Below, in pieces: positions 1-7,971 of a stretch of DNA of 9,267 bases. The notes below the pieces were generated by a model, which was not told the DNA's origin, searched no databases, and saw only the letters and a program-made list of their open reading frames with translations. The first letter of the stretch is position 1; every line of letters begins with the position of its first letter. The position numbers and the translations under genes were made by a program. The DNA lies in the NCBI GenBank assembly GCA_900548135.1, contig URJC01000078.1, forward strand, positions 1 through 9,267, read 5' to 3'. Source of the DNA: an uncultured Odoribacter sp. (GTDB lineage Bacteria > Bacteroidota > Bacteroidia > Bacteroidales > Marinifilaceae).

Positions 1-53
1 TGCATTTGAGGAATAAAGTCTCGTAATATTTTTTAATTTGCAATAAATTTATT

Positions 54-911
54 ATGGCGAATATATTGGTAACCGGTGCCAACGGGCAGTTGGGTTCTGA
101 GCTTAGAAAGATTGGTTTTTCTGCTTTGGATGAAGTTTTCTTTACCGATGTTGCAGAATTGGATATTACAGATTATACAGCTGTAGAGCAGTTTGTGCGA
201 AAAAATGAAATAGATACAATTATTAATTGTGCTGCTTATACAGCGGTGGATAGGGCAGAAGAAGAACCGGAAATTGCCGCAAAAATCAATACGGAAGCTG
301 TTGCAAATCTGGCTAAGGCTGCAGTTAAAGAAGATTGTTTATTGATTCATATTTCTACCGATTATGTGTTTGATGGAACCGGGAAGGAGCCTTATAGTGA
401 AAAAGACAAACCCTGTCCTTTTAGTGTATATGGAAAAACAAAATTAGCCGGAGAAACTGCTATTTTGAAATCAGGGTGTTTTCATATAATTATCCGTACA
501 GCTTGGTTATATTCAACATTCGGAAATAATTTCGTAAAGACTATTTTACGACTGGCTGGTGAACGTCCGGAAATAGCGGTTGTGGCTGATCAGCTTGGAA
601 CTCCTACTTATGCAGAGGATCTGGCTGCTGCGATTGTGGATATCATGAGCAATGAGGGGCGCATTGAACACGAAGGAATCTACCATTATAGTAATGAGGG
701 TATTTGTTCGTGGTATGAATTTGCAACTGAAATTGTGCGATTGAGTGGAAAAGATTGTAAAGTAAAATCTGTGACAACGGCGGAGTATCCTTCAAAGACC
801 AGACGTCCGGCTTATTCTGTGTTGGATAAGACAAAAATTAAACGGACGTTTGGAATACAGATTCCGGACTGGAAAGAAGCTTTGGGAAGAATGATGAAAA
901 ATTTAAACTGA
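54..911 (+). CDS. rfbD: dTDP-4-dehydrorhamnose reductase
   Basis: Cytoplasmic enzyme that catalyses the last step of dTDP-L-rhamnose synthesis, the NAD(P)H-dependent reduction of dTDP-4-dehydro-L-rhamnose, which supplies rhamnose for surface polysaccharide. What is seen: an N-terminal Rossmann nucleotide-binding motif TGANGQLG (residues 7-14), the STDYVFDG block (101-108) and the extended-SDR catalytic pair Y126/K130 in VYGKTK. RTAWLYS (148-154), ADQLGTPTYAEDL (178-190) and the C-terminal RRPAYSVLD (250-258) are also present, and all are characteristic of RmlD. The length of 285 residues is normal for the family. The start at 54 places the Rossmann strand directly at the N-terminus, and only A/T-rich sequence precedes it, as is usual in Bacteroidetes. 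rfbB follows after 6 bases, so the two are surely co-transcribed. The promoter is not visible in the 53 upstream bases, so rfbA and rfbC probably lie upstream in the same operon (inference). Confidence 0.96.
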   Translation: MANILVTGANGQLGSELRKIGFSALDEVFFTDVAELDITDYTAVEQFVRKNEIDTIINCAAYTAVDRAEEEPEIAAKINTEAVANLAKAAVKEDCLLIHISTDYVFDGTGKEPYSEKDKPCPFSVYGKTKLAGETAILKSGCFHIIIRTAWLYSTFGNNFVKTILRLAGERPEIAVVADQLGTPTYAEDLAAAIVDIMSNEGRIEHEGIYHYSNEGICSWYEFATEIVRLSGKDCKVKSVTTAEYPSKTRRPAYSVLDKTKIKRTFGIQIPDWKEALGRMMKNLN

Positions 912-917
912 TAGAAT

Positions 918-1976
918 ATGAGAAATATTTTAATTACGGGTGGTGCAGGTTTCATTGGTTCGCATTTGGTCCGGCTGATGGTTAACAAATATCCGCAGTA
1001 CCGGATTATCAATTTGGATAAACTAACCTATGCCGGAAATCTGGCTAATTTGAAAGATATAGAAAATAAGCCTAATTATGTATTTGAAAAAGCGGATATC
1101 TGTGACTTTCCGGTTATGCAGGGTGTTTTCGAAAAATATCAGGTGGATGGAGTCATTCATTTGGCTGCTGAAAGTCATGTAGACCGTTCAATAAAAGATC
1201 CTTTTGCTTTTGCCCAGACGAATGTTTTGGGAACTCTGGCCTTGTTACAAGCGGCAAAGTTGGCTTGGGAGGGGCAGGGGGAAGATAAATTGTTCTATCA
1301 TGTTTCTACGGATGAAGTGTATGGGGCTTTGAATCCAGGCAAAGAATTGTTTACGGAAAATACCAAATACGATCCTCATTCCCCTTATTCAGCTTCCAAG
1401 GCTTCTTCAGATCATTTTGTAAGGGCTTATCATGATACTTATGGATTACCTGTCAAAATTTCCAATTGTTCAAATAATTATGGTTCGTTCCAATTCCCGG
1501 AAAAATTAATTCCTCTGTTTATCAATAACATTCGGCACGATAAGCCGCTTCCGGTGTACGGGAAGGGAGAGAACGTGAGGGATTGGTTGTTCGTAGAAGA
1601 CCATGCCCGGGCAATTGATTTGATCTTTCATAAAGGAAAAATCGGAGATACTTATAATATCGGAGGCTTTAATGAATGGAAAAATATCGATTTAATTAAA
1701 GTGTTGATAAAAGTGACTGACCGTTTATTAGGACGTCCGGAAGGGGCATCGGATCATTTGATCACTTATGTAACCGACCGTGCCGGACATGATTTACGCT
1801 ATGCTATTGATTCAACCAAATTGAAAAATGAATTGGGTTGGGAACCTTCTTTGCAATTTGAGGAGGGGATAGAAAAAACGGTAAAGTGGTATTTGGATAA
1901 TCAGGAGTGGTTGGATCAGGTAACTAGTGGTGATTATCAGAAATATTATGAAAAAATGTATGGAAGGAATTGTTGA
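918..1976 (+). CDS. rfbB: dTDP-glucose 4,6-dehydratase
   Basis: Second enzyme of the dTDP-L-rhamnose pathway. It converts dTDP-D-glucose to dTDP-4-dehydro-6-deoxy-D-glucose using tightly bound NAD+, in the cytoplasm. What is seen: the Rossmann motif TGGAGFIGSH (7-16), HLAAESHVDRS (81-91) and the catalytic T131-D132-E133 triad segment in STDEVYG. Y157 and K161 occur in SPYSASKA, followed by the family signature NNYGSFQFPEKLIP (186-199), VRDWLFVEDH (220-229) and DRAGHDLRYAID (287-298). The usual Pro after NNYG is Ser here, a mild change. The length of 352 residues is normal. It lies 6 bases after rfbD and is followed by an intrinsic terminator, so it is the last gene of the rhamnose operon. The sequence is complete, with no sign of damage. 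Confidence 0.97.
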   Translation: MRNILITGGAGFIGSHLVRLMVNKYPQYRIINLDKLTYAGNLANLKDIENKPNYVFEKADICDFPVMQGVFEKYQVDGVIHLAAESHVDRSIKDPFAFAQTNVLGTLALLQAAKLAWEGQGEDKLFYHVSTDEVYGALNPGKELFTENTKYDPHSPYSASKASSDHFVRAYHDTYGLPVKISNCSNNYGSFQFPEKLIPLFINNIRHDKPLPVYGKGENVRDWLFVEDHARAIDLIFHKGKIGDTYNIGGFNEWKNIDLIKVLIKVTDRLLGRPEGASDHLITYVTDRAGHDLRYAIDSTKLKNELGWEPSLQFEEGIEKTVKWYLDNQEWLDQVTSGDYQKYYEKMYGRNC

Positions 1977-1996
1977 AAGATTATAGAAAAAAGGTC

Positions 1997-2029
1997 AAGC
2001 ATGTTTGTGAGGAACAGACATGCTTTTTT
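1997..2029 (+). terminator. Intrinsic terminator of the rfbDB operon
   Basis: A 12-bp stem (AAGCATGTTTGT at 1997-2008 pairing with ACAGACATGCTT at 2014-2025, with one G-U pair) closes a five-base loop (GAGGA). It overlaps a run of six T residues at 2024-2029. It begins 21 bases after the rfbB stop codon, as expected for a rho-independent terminator on the + strand. Confidence 0.9.
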
Positions 2030-2051
2030 ATGGAATCTGAAATAAAAAATG

Positions 2052-2059
2052 TATCTTTG
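2052..2059 (+). promoter_or_regulatory. Bacteroidetes -7 promoter box for the ABC-F gene
   Basis: TATCTTTG is a perfect match to the Bacteroidetes primary-sigma -7 consensus TAnnTTTG. It lies 23 bases after the rfb terminator and 58 bases before the next start codon, which implies a short leader of about 50 bases. No convincing -33 TTTG element is visible at the expected distance, so the call rests on the -7 box and its position. Confidence 0.6.
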
Positions 2060-2108
2060 CAGACGTTTTGAGTAAATACTAAAAACATTGATTATCAGCG
2101 TAAAATAA

Positions 2109-3731
<1,623 letters not shown>

Positions 3732-3740
3732 GTCGGTTGA

Positions 3741-3790
3741 TTGTTCAAATGTTTGGATGTTTAAACTCAGATATTCAAGTATTTGAACAA
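3741..3790 (+). repeat. 22-bp perfectly paired hairpin after the ABC-F gene
   Basis: Bases 3741-3762 pair with 3769-3790 at all 22 positions around a six-base loop (AAACTC), using 17 Watson-Crick and 5 G-U pairs. The outer ten pairs (TTGTTCAAAT / ATTTGAACAA) are a perfect DNA inverted repeat. The five G-U pairs exist only in RNA copied from the + strand; in the opposite transcript they would be A/C mismatches. This suggests a structure working in the ABC-F mRNA 3' end, such as a decay-blocking or transcription-ending hairpin. It starts 9 bases after the stop codon and lacks a U tract of its own. A separate terminator follows at 3822. Confidence 0.75.
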
Positions 3791-3821
3791 ATTTGACTTC
3801 TCCATAACTGGCCATATTTTT

Positions 3822-3858
3822 GGGGGGGTGAATATTGGAATGTATTCCCCCGTTTTTT
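3822..3858 (+). terminator. Intrinsic terminator downstream of the ABC-F gene
   Basis: GGGGG (3824-3828) pairs with CCCCC (3847-3851). AATA (3831-3834) pairs with TATT (3843-3846) across a two-base TG bulge, leaving an eight-base loop. One G and six T residues follow (3853-3858). The stem sits inside a run of seven G residues, so exact pairing can slide by a base. It is oriented for + strand transcription out of the ABC-F unit. Confidence 0.75.
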
Positions 3859-3904
3859 ATATATTATTTAAGAAATCCTGGAAATCGTTTGCGGAGTAAT
3901 TTAT

Positions 3905-3912
3905 TACCTTTG
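3905..3912 (+). promoter_or_regulatory. Bacteroidetes -7 promoter box for the C25-like lipoprotein gene
   Basis: TACCTTTG matches TAnnTTTG perfectly, 47 bases before the start codon at 3960 and after a terminator. A TTTG at 3888-3891 is only 13 bases upstream, too close for the usual spacing of about 19-21 bases, so the -33 element is uncertain. Confidence 0.55.
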
Positions 3913-3959
3913 GAGGTATTAAAATTTTTGAAATTTATTTTTATTTAAACAGGTAAAGC

Positions 3960-5480
3960 ATGAAGGTAAATAATTTGATTTTGGGAGTGCTGTTGCTTTT
4001 AATGGGGTGTCAGTCTGTACCTCAGACGAGTGAATATGTGGTAATAGCTGGTAAAGGGATTACGGTTGATACTGCCTGGAATAAAGTGGCAGCTTCATTG
4101 GTGGCTAAACATCAGGCAACTCTGGTATCATATGAGCAAAGTATTGATGAGGTGATGCCTCAATTGAAGCAACTGCGTCCCCGCTATGTGGCTATTGTTG
4201 AGAAACCGGAAACCTTAGGCCGGGATTATGTGATTCATTTAAATCAAATCAGTCGTCAGGTAGATGATGATATTTATGCTGATTTTCTTTGGGGGATTAT
4301 TACAGGGTATGATGCCCCGGCTGCGATGAAGATGGTGAATAATAGTACGGAGCCTTTGGTGATTAAAGATGCTGTGGCTACGATTATGGAACTACATAGC
4401 GGAAAATGGTTTGACCGATATGCTTGGATTGACGATCATACACAAGGCTTGTGGGGAGAGAAGAAGTCGAAAGAAGATACGATAGTGACCTATCAATTGC
4501 CTGCTAAACCCGCCAAGATGAGACGGAGAATGGCAGATGGTGAAATTAAAGAGATAACGGTAGACCGGGTAAATCCGGTTGATGAGATGCAGACTTTTTA
4601 CAATATATACGAGAAATACAATCCGGATTTAGTAGTGACGGCTGCCCATGCAACAGAAAGAAATTTGGAAATGCCTTTTTCTTTAGGGAATATTAAACCT
4701 AAGAATGGAGTTTTGTATATGGATTTTCCGGGAAATCCTCAAGATTTGAAAGAAAGTGGAAAACGAAAAGTGTATTTGCCTATTGGAAATTGTTTGATTG
4801 CTAATGTAAATAATACAAAAGAAAGTATGGCCATTGCTTGGATGAATAGCGGGAATGCAGCTACTATGGTTGGCTATGTGGTAACTACCTGGCATGGACG
4901 GAATGGCTGGGGAGGACTGAAGTATTTTCTCACGACTCCTGGTCGTTATACAACGGCTGAAGCTTTTTATCTGAATCAACAGGATATGATGTACCAGCTT
5001 AACGAATGGAATCCCAAATTTACTACTTTGGGATATCCCTATGATGACCCCAATGAATTTGTTGCTGGGGTACAGGTGATCAAAGATTCTATAGGGATTC
5101 AACCCAATCAGGACCAATTGGGATTTTTGCATGACCGGGATGTGTTGGCTTATTATGGAGATCCGAAATGGAATGTGCGCTTACAGGAGTTACCTGAAGA
5201 AAATGATTTCACTGTAACTTCTGAGGTGAAAGGTAAAAAATGTATTGTTACCATTACTACAAAAGAAAATTTCAATCTGGAAAGGATGAAAGGAAATCAT
5301 TTTAAAGAAGAACATGTATTGGATTTACCCTTTAATTACTTTTTCCCGGAACGTTTGAAGAATCCACGTTTGGCAGCCGGACAAAATTGGAAAGCTGCAG
5401 TAGATGAAAATTTTCTATTGGTTTATAATGCTGATTTTGAACCAAATAAAACTTATACGGTTGAATTGGATGTGGATTGA
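3960..5480 (+). CDS. Predicted lipoprotein with a C25 (gingipain-clan) peptidase-like domain
   Basis: What is seen: a lipoprotein signal (MKVNNLILGVLLLLMGC) with Cys17 in an LMGC lipobox, so the mature protein should be membrane-anchored outside the cytoplasm. No clear Bacteroidetes surface-export (K/S-acidic) signal follows the Cys. The middle of the protein contains VVTAAHATERNLEM (225-238) and then PIGNCLIA (274-281). After the Cys comes an A-A-W / GYVVTTWHGRNGWGG stretch (up to 319). This order resembles clan CD, family C25, where the catalytic His lies in a HGSE-type motif and the catalytic Cys follows a hydrophobic strand, with a later GS/W segment. On that reading the dyad is H230/C278. 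The N-terminal part (75-116: RYVAIVEKPE, DDDIYADFLWGIITGYD) fits a companion alpha/beta subdomain. The last ~100 residues look beta-rich. The length is 506 residues, and no propeptide or C-terminal secretion domain is visible. The likely role is extracytoplasmic proteolysis, or a catalytically altered relative. The substrate is unknown. The family call comes from memory of motifs, not from a search. Confidence 0.6.
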   Translation: MKVNNLILGVLLLLMGCQSVPQTSEYVVIAGKGITVDTAWNKVAASLVAKHQATLVSYEQSIDEVMPQLKQLRPRYVAIVEKPETLGRDYVIHLNQISRQVDDDIYADFLWGIITGYDAPAAMKMVNNSTEPLVIKDAVATIMELHSGKWFDRYAWIDDHTQGLWGEKKSKEDTIVTYQLPAKPAKMRRRMADGEIKEITVDRVNPVDEMQTFYNIYEKYNPDLVVTAAHATERNLEMPFSLGNIKPKNGVLYMDFPGNPQDLKESGKRKVYLPIGNCLIANVNNTKESMAIAWMNSGNAATMVGYVVTTWHGRNGWGGLKYFLTTPGRYTTAEAFYLNQQDMMYQLNEWNPKFTTLGYPYDDPNEFVAGVQVIKDSIGIQPNQDQLGFLHDRDVLAYYGDPKWNVRLQELPEENDFTVTSEVKGKKCIVTITTKENFNLERMKGNHFKEEHVLDLPFNYFFPERLKNPRLAAGQNWKAAVDENFLLVYNADFEPNKTYTVELDVD

Positions 5481-5565
5481 TAGTATTATTGATTTGTATT
5501 AATCGTATTCATAGCAAAAGAAAAATAGGGTTCTGATCCGTATTGAAGCAAATTATTTGAGGACT

Positions 5566-5615
5566 GATGTATTAATTATCAATAAAAGTTGGTATATTAG
5601 TACATCGGTTTTTTT
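5566..5615 (+). promoter_or_regulatory. Terminator-like leader hairpin immediately before the aconitase-family gene
   Basis: GATGTATTAAT (5566-5576) pairs with ATTAGTACATC (5596-5606) at all 11 positions, one of them G-U. With T5595 bulged out, TATCAA (5577-5582) pairs further with TTGGTA (5589-5594), including one G-U, giving about 17 bp around a six-base loop. GG and then seven T residues (5609-5615) follow, and the start codon is at 5618. This is the layout of an intrinsic terminator. Its abutment to the start codon suggests either the end of the lipoprotein transcript or a transcriptional/translational attenuator for the next gene. The nine bases TGTATTAAT of the left arm also occur upstream at 5495-5503, which could allow alternative pairing. 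No obvious -7 box lies between the two genes. Confidence 0.6.
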
Positions 5616-5617
5616 AT

Positions 5618-7387
5618 ATGCGTATGAAAACAGGCAAAACTTTTGTTGAGAAAATCCTGAATGCTCCGGCAGGGAGTATTGTATTTCGTGAACCGGATAT
5701 GGTGCTGAGCCATGACAATTCAGCCAGGATTAAGAAGATATTTGAAAAGATGGGGGGAGAGAGAGTCGTGTGTCCGGAAAAGTTAGTGGTTGTTTTGGAC
5801 CGGAAGATGATAGGTACTACTGATGAATTGATACGGGATTATAATGCGATCCACAGTTTTATGTCTGAGCAACAGGTTGAGCATTTTTTTGATTGCGATA
5901 AAGGGATTTGTCATCAGATTTTGGCAAAATATTTGAAGGGGGGAATGTTTGTGGTGGGAAATGACAGTCATACCGGTACTGCAGGTGCTTTTAATTGCCT
6001 GGCAATCGGATTGAATAAAACGGAAACGGCTCTATTGTGGAAGACAGGAAAAATGTGGTTTCGGGTTCCGGAATCAGTGAAGGTCATATTGAGGAATCAA
6101 TTACCTAAGGGAGTATATGCTAAAGATTTGGCTTTGTGGATAATGGGGATGTTGAAGGGGGAGAATATATCATATAAGGCAGTGGAATATCATGGTGAAG
6201 GTGTACATACTCTTTCCATTGCAGACCGGATGACTATAGCTAATGTTTCGGCTGAGATGGGAGTAAGTAATTCGGTATTTCCCCCGGATGATACATTGGC
6301 CGATTTTTTTGGCGATTATGCCGTTCAAGGAATTTGGGCTGACGGAAATGCCTTCTATGAGCGGGAATTTGAAGTGGATTTAGCAACGGGGATGCCTATG
6401 ATGATGTCGGTGGGAATGAACATAGAGATTAAGAGTGTAGACGAATGGGGACCACTACCGATTCAACAGGGGTTGATCGGGGCATGTGCAAGTGGGAGGA
6501 TAGAAGATTTGAGGATTGTTGCACAGATACTGAAAGATAAAAGATTAGCTCCTGGTTTTCAGTTGTCTATAGTTCCGGCTTCAAGAGAGATTTATATACA
6601 GGCAATAGAAGAAGGATTGATTGATGTTTTCTTTAAGGCCGGCGCTTCCATATTAGGGGCAAGTTGTGGTCCGTGTTTAGGAAGCAGCCACATGATATTG
6701 GCTGATACCAAACGGTTTATTACGACGACAAACAGTAATTCGATGCAACGAATGGCTTCTCTGGGGGTGGAAAAATATGTGGCTTCACCGGCAACGGTAG
6801 CGATGACTGCGTTGAAGGGAGAATTGAGTTCAGAATCAGGAAAAATATTTGAAAACACGATTTATCCGTATTGGTTAGCCCCGATTGCTCCAATTACGGT
6901 GAATGAGTTTGATTCCCGTCGGGCAGGTCATGTATGGAGTTATAAAGAGATTGATCATATTTCTTGTGAACAGCTTTTTTCTGAACGGTGGACCTATCGT
7001 ATTGCATTGGACAATAAAGCAGCTATGCAGCCTCATTTGTTGGCAGGACTGGATATCTCTTTTGCAAAAAAAGTGAAACGGGGAGATATTATAATTGCAG
7101 GAGAGGACTTTGGTTGTGGCAAACTGATAAAACATGCTGCAGTAGGGTTAGCTGCTGCGGGAGTGAAAGCAGTTATAGTCAGATCTGTTTCCAGAAATTT
7201 CTTTCGAATGGCAGCGAATTATGGTTTGTTGGTAGTTATTGCGCCTGAGTTGGTCAGAAAATATCATGCTGGGGACAGATTGTTTATCGATTTGGAAGAC
7301 AGACGTATTTATTTGAATGATGAAGAATTCAATATGCCTTATATGGATCAGGACTTTGTGGAAATGTTCCGTTTGGGGGAATTTTAG
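5618..7387 (+). CDS. Aconitase/isopropylmalate isomerase superfamily protein, LeuC-LeuD fusion with altered active site
   Basis: A single-chain hydro-lyase-like protein: a LeuC-type Fe-S region (about 1-425) followed by a LeuD-type swivel domain (about 475-589). What is seen: an N-terminal KTFVEKIL, and GNDSHTGTAGA (114-124) keeping the Asp-Ser-His of the family. RMTIANVSAEMG (204-215) has Glu213, and the three expected [4Fe-4S] ligands are C290 (IGACASGR), C350 and C353 (SCGPCLG). YVASPATVA (387-395) and IIIAGEDFGCG (491-501) are also present. Several family active-site positions differ. The usual Asp-His is D61-R62. The NRNFxGR loop reads NSNSMQR, losing one Arg. The GSSREH motif reads GKLIKH (501-506), losing the catalytic Ser and the substrate Arg. 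The cluster is therefore probably bound, but ordinary aconitase or isopropylmalate isomerase chemistry is doubtful; the substrate is unknown. The start could be 5618 or the Met two codons on (5624). No other leu or TCA genes are adjacent. Its leader carries a terminator-like hairpin. Confidence 0.85.
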   Translation: MRMKTGKTFVEKILNAPAGSIVFREPDMVLSHDNSARIKKIFEKMGGERVVCPEKLVVVLDRKMIGTTDELIRDYNAIHSFMSEQQVEHFFDCDKGICHQILAKYLKGGMFVVGNDSHTGTAGAFNCLAIGLNKTETALLWKTGKMWFRVPESVKVILRNQLPKGVYAKDLALWIMGMLKGENISYKAVEYHGEGVHTLSIADRMTIANVSAEMGVSNSVFPPDDTLADFFGDYAVQGIWADGNAFYEREFEVDLATGMPMMMSVGMNIEIKSVDEWGPLPIQQGLIGACASGRIEDLRIVAQILKDKRLAPGFQLSIVPASREIYIQAIEEGLIDVFFKAGASILGASCGPCLGSSHMILADTKRFITTTNSNSMQRMASLGVEKYVASPATVAMTALKGELSSESGKIFENTIYPYWLAPIAPITVNEFDSRRAGHVWSYKEIDHISCEQLFSERWTYRIALDNKAAMQPHLLAGLDISFAKKVKRGDIIIAGEDFGCGKLIKHAAVGLAAAGVKAVIVRSVSRNFFRMAANYGLLVVIAPELVRKYHAGDRLFIDLEDRRIYLNDEEFNMPYMDQDFVEMFRLGEF

Positions 7388-7563
7388 CAGTTGTTTTTTG
7401 TAACTTTTCGTATTTGACGCTGCCAGTCTTTAATTGTATTTGATTGAGTTTCGTATCTGATGGACAACCACTGATCTGTACTGTTGTGGCATGGAATACA
7501 TAGTGAATTGAATGTTGGAATGAGAATAGTTGTGTTAAAAAATGAATTTTATTTATTAATTTC

Positions 7564-7594
7564 TTGTTAATATGAAAACGTTTTCGTAATTTTA
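7564..7594 (+). promoter_or_regulatory. Candidate promoter with a 12-bp palindromic operator in its spacer
   Basis: TTG at 7564-7566 and TAATTTTA at 7587-7594 (one mismatch to TAnnTTTG) lie 20 bases apart, a plausible Bacteroidetes -33/-7 pair. Transcription would start near 7600, about 44 bases before the small ORF at 7644. Between the two boxes lies GAAAACGTTTTC (7574-7585), a perfect 12-bp palindrome with a central CG. That is the usual form of LacI/GalR-family operators, and the position suits steric repression. The sugar-kinase start further downstream is consistent with a sugar-responsive regulator. No regulator gene is in view. Confidence 0.5.
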
Positions 7595-7643
7595 GGATAA
7601 TTAAAAACAACTTCTGTTTTGGCAGAAATAAAAAAGAAAAGCC

Positions 7644-7799
7644 ATGAAAACGCGAGGTAATCAATTATTCATTCAGGTCCTGTTAATAGTTATCATTACG
7701 GCGATTGTTGTATTTACTTGCATTAATTTGGCTGAATTGGTGGATATGTTTTCCGATGCAGCCGGGAGTGTACTTACTCGTTTTAATTTAGGATTTTAA
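7644..7799 (+). CDS. Small single-span membrane protein (51 residues)
   Basis: An ATG-started frame of 51 codons ending in TAA. It starts MKTRGNQLFIQ, with a positively charged N-terminus, followed by a strongly hydrophobic segment VLLIVIITAIVVFTCINLA (12-30) long enough to cross the membrane once. A short polar/amphipathic tail follows (AELVDMFSDAAGSVLTRFN, 30-48). The positive-inside rule puts the N-terminus in the cytoplasm. C26 in the span is not in a lipobox (VVFTC), so it is probably not a lipoprotein. A/T-rich, A-heavy sequence precedes the ATG, like its neighbours, and a candidate promoter/operator lies 50 bases upstream. I do not recognise the family. The promoter, clean start context and membrane topology support a real gene, but chance is not excluded. 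It lies 172 bases before a symporter and could be a small partner peptide (inference). Confidence 0.6.
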   Translation: MKTRGNQLFIQVLLIVIITAIVVFTCINLAELVDMFSDAAGSVLTRFNLGF

Positions 7800-7928
7800 A
7801 AGTTGAGGTAACATTTCATAACTTTTAAGGTGAACGGTCTGAGTGACTGTAAAGGGGAGATATAGTTTTGGAATCAAGACAATTTATTTAATTTTCTCTT
7901 CCTTATAACTTTTTTCTGTATTTTTCCG

Positions 7929-7967
7929 TTAAAGTTTTTGTATATTTGAACATATTTTAAACTTTAA
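7929..7967 (+). repeat. 9-bp inverted repeat flanking the symporter -7 box
   Basis: TTAAAGTTT (7929-7937) and AAACTTTAA (7959-7967) are perfect reverse complements separated by 21 bases, with the promoter box between them. The predicted transcript start lies near 7955, so only the right arm would be transcribed. A DNA-level operator is therefore more likely than an RNA hairpin. The A/T-only composition makes chance a real alternative. Confidence 0.4.
7941..7948 (+). promoter_or_regulatory. Bacteroidetes -7 promoter box for the symporter gene
   Basis: TATATTTG matches TAnnTTTG perfectly and lies 23 bases before the start codon at 7972, which implies a very short leader. The upstream T-rich stretch around 7911-7925 offers no clean TTTG -33 box at the usual distance. 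The rest of 7800-7928 shows no gene; only a weak 7-bp inverted repeat (AAAAGTT/AACTTTT around 7800-7828) is visible. Confidence 0.55.
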
Positions 7968-7971
7968 TGGT

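Noticed and set aside
1..53. Possible promoter or end of an upstream gene before rfbD
   Set aside because: TGCATTTG and TTAATTTG each differ from the -7 consensus, and no frame in 53 bases can be assigned to a known protein. Too little sequence to call.
3824..3851. The G7 run and distant C5 run considered as a G-quadruplex or phase-variable promoter spacer
   Set aside because: There is only one G run, so no quadruplex is possible. The runs pair with each other and are followed by six T residues, which a terminator explains better. The tract also lies more than 50 bases upstream of the next -7 box.
4683..5132. 149-codon minus-strand open frame inside the C25-like lipoprotein gene
   Set aside because: It is fully inside a coding gene with convincing signal peptide and motifs. 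The translation looks like an antisense shadow with no domain.
3960..7387. Lipoprotein plus aconitase-like gene as a new two-gene defence or toxin system
   Set aside because: There is no nuclease, toxin, sensor or mobile-element context. The two genes are separated by a terminator-like hairpin, and shared function is not supported by the sequence.
7388..7563. Intergenic stretch examined for a terminator, riboswitch or small RNA
   Set aside because: Only short 4-5 bp pairings (for example ACAAC/GTTGT near 7464-7488) were found, with no U tract and no recognisable riboswitch core.
7329..7664. 111-codon open frame on the minus strand across the intergenic region after the aconitase-like gene
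   Set aside because: It overlaps the end of the real gene and the start of the small + strand gene. Its composition is low-complexity and it has no recognisable motif or promoter.
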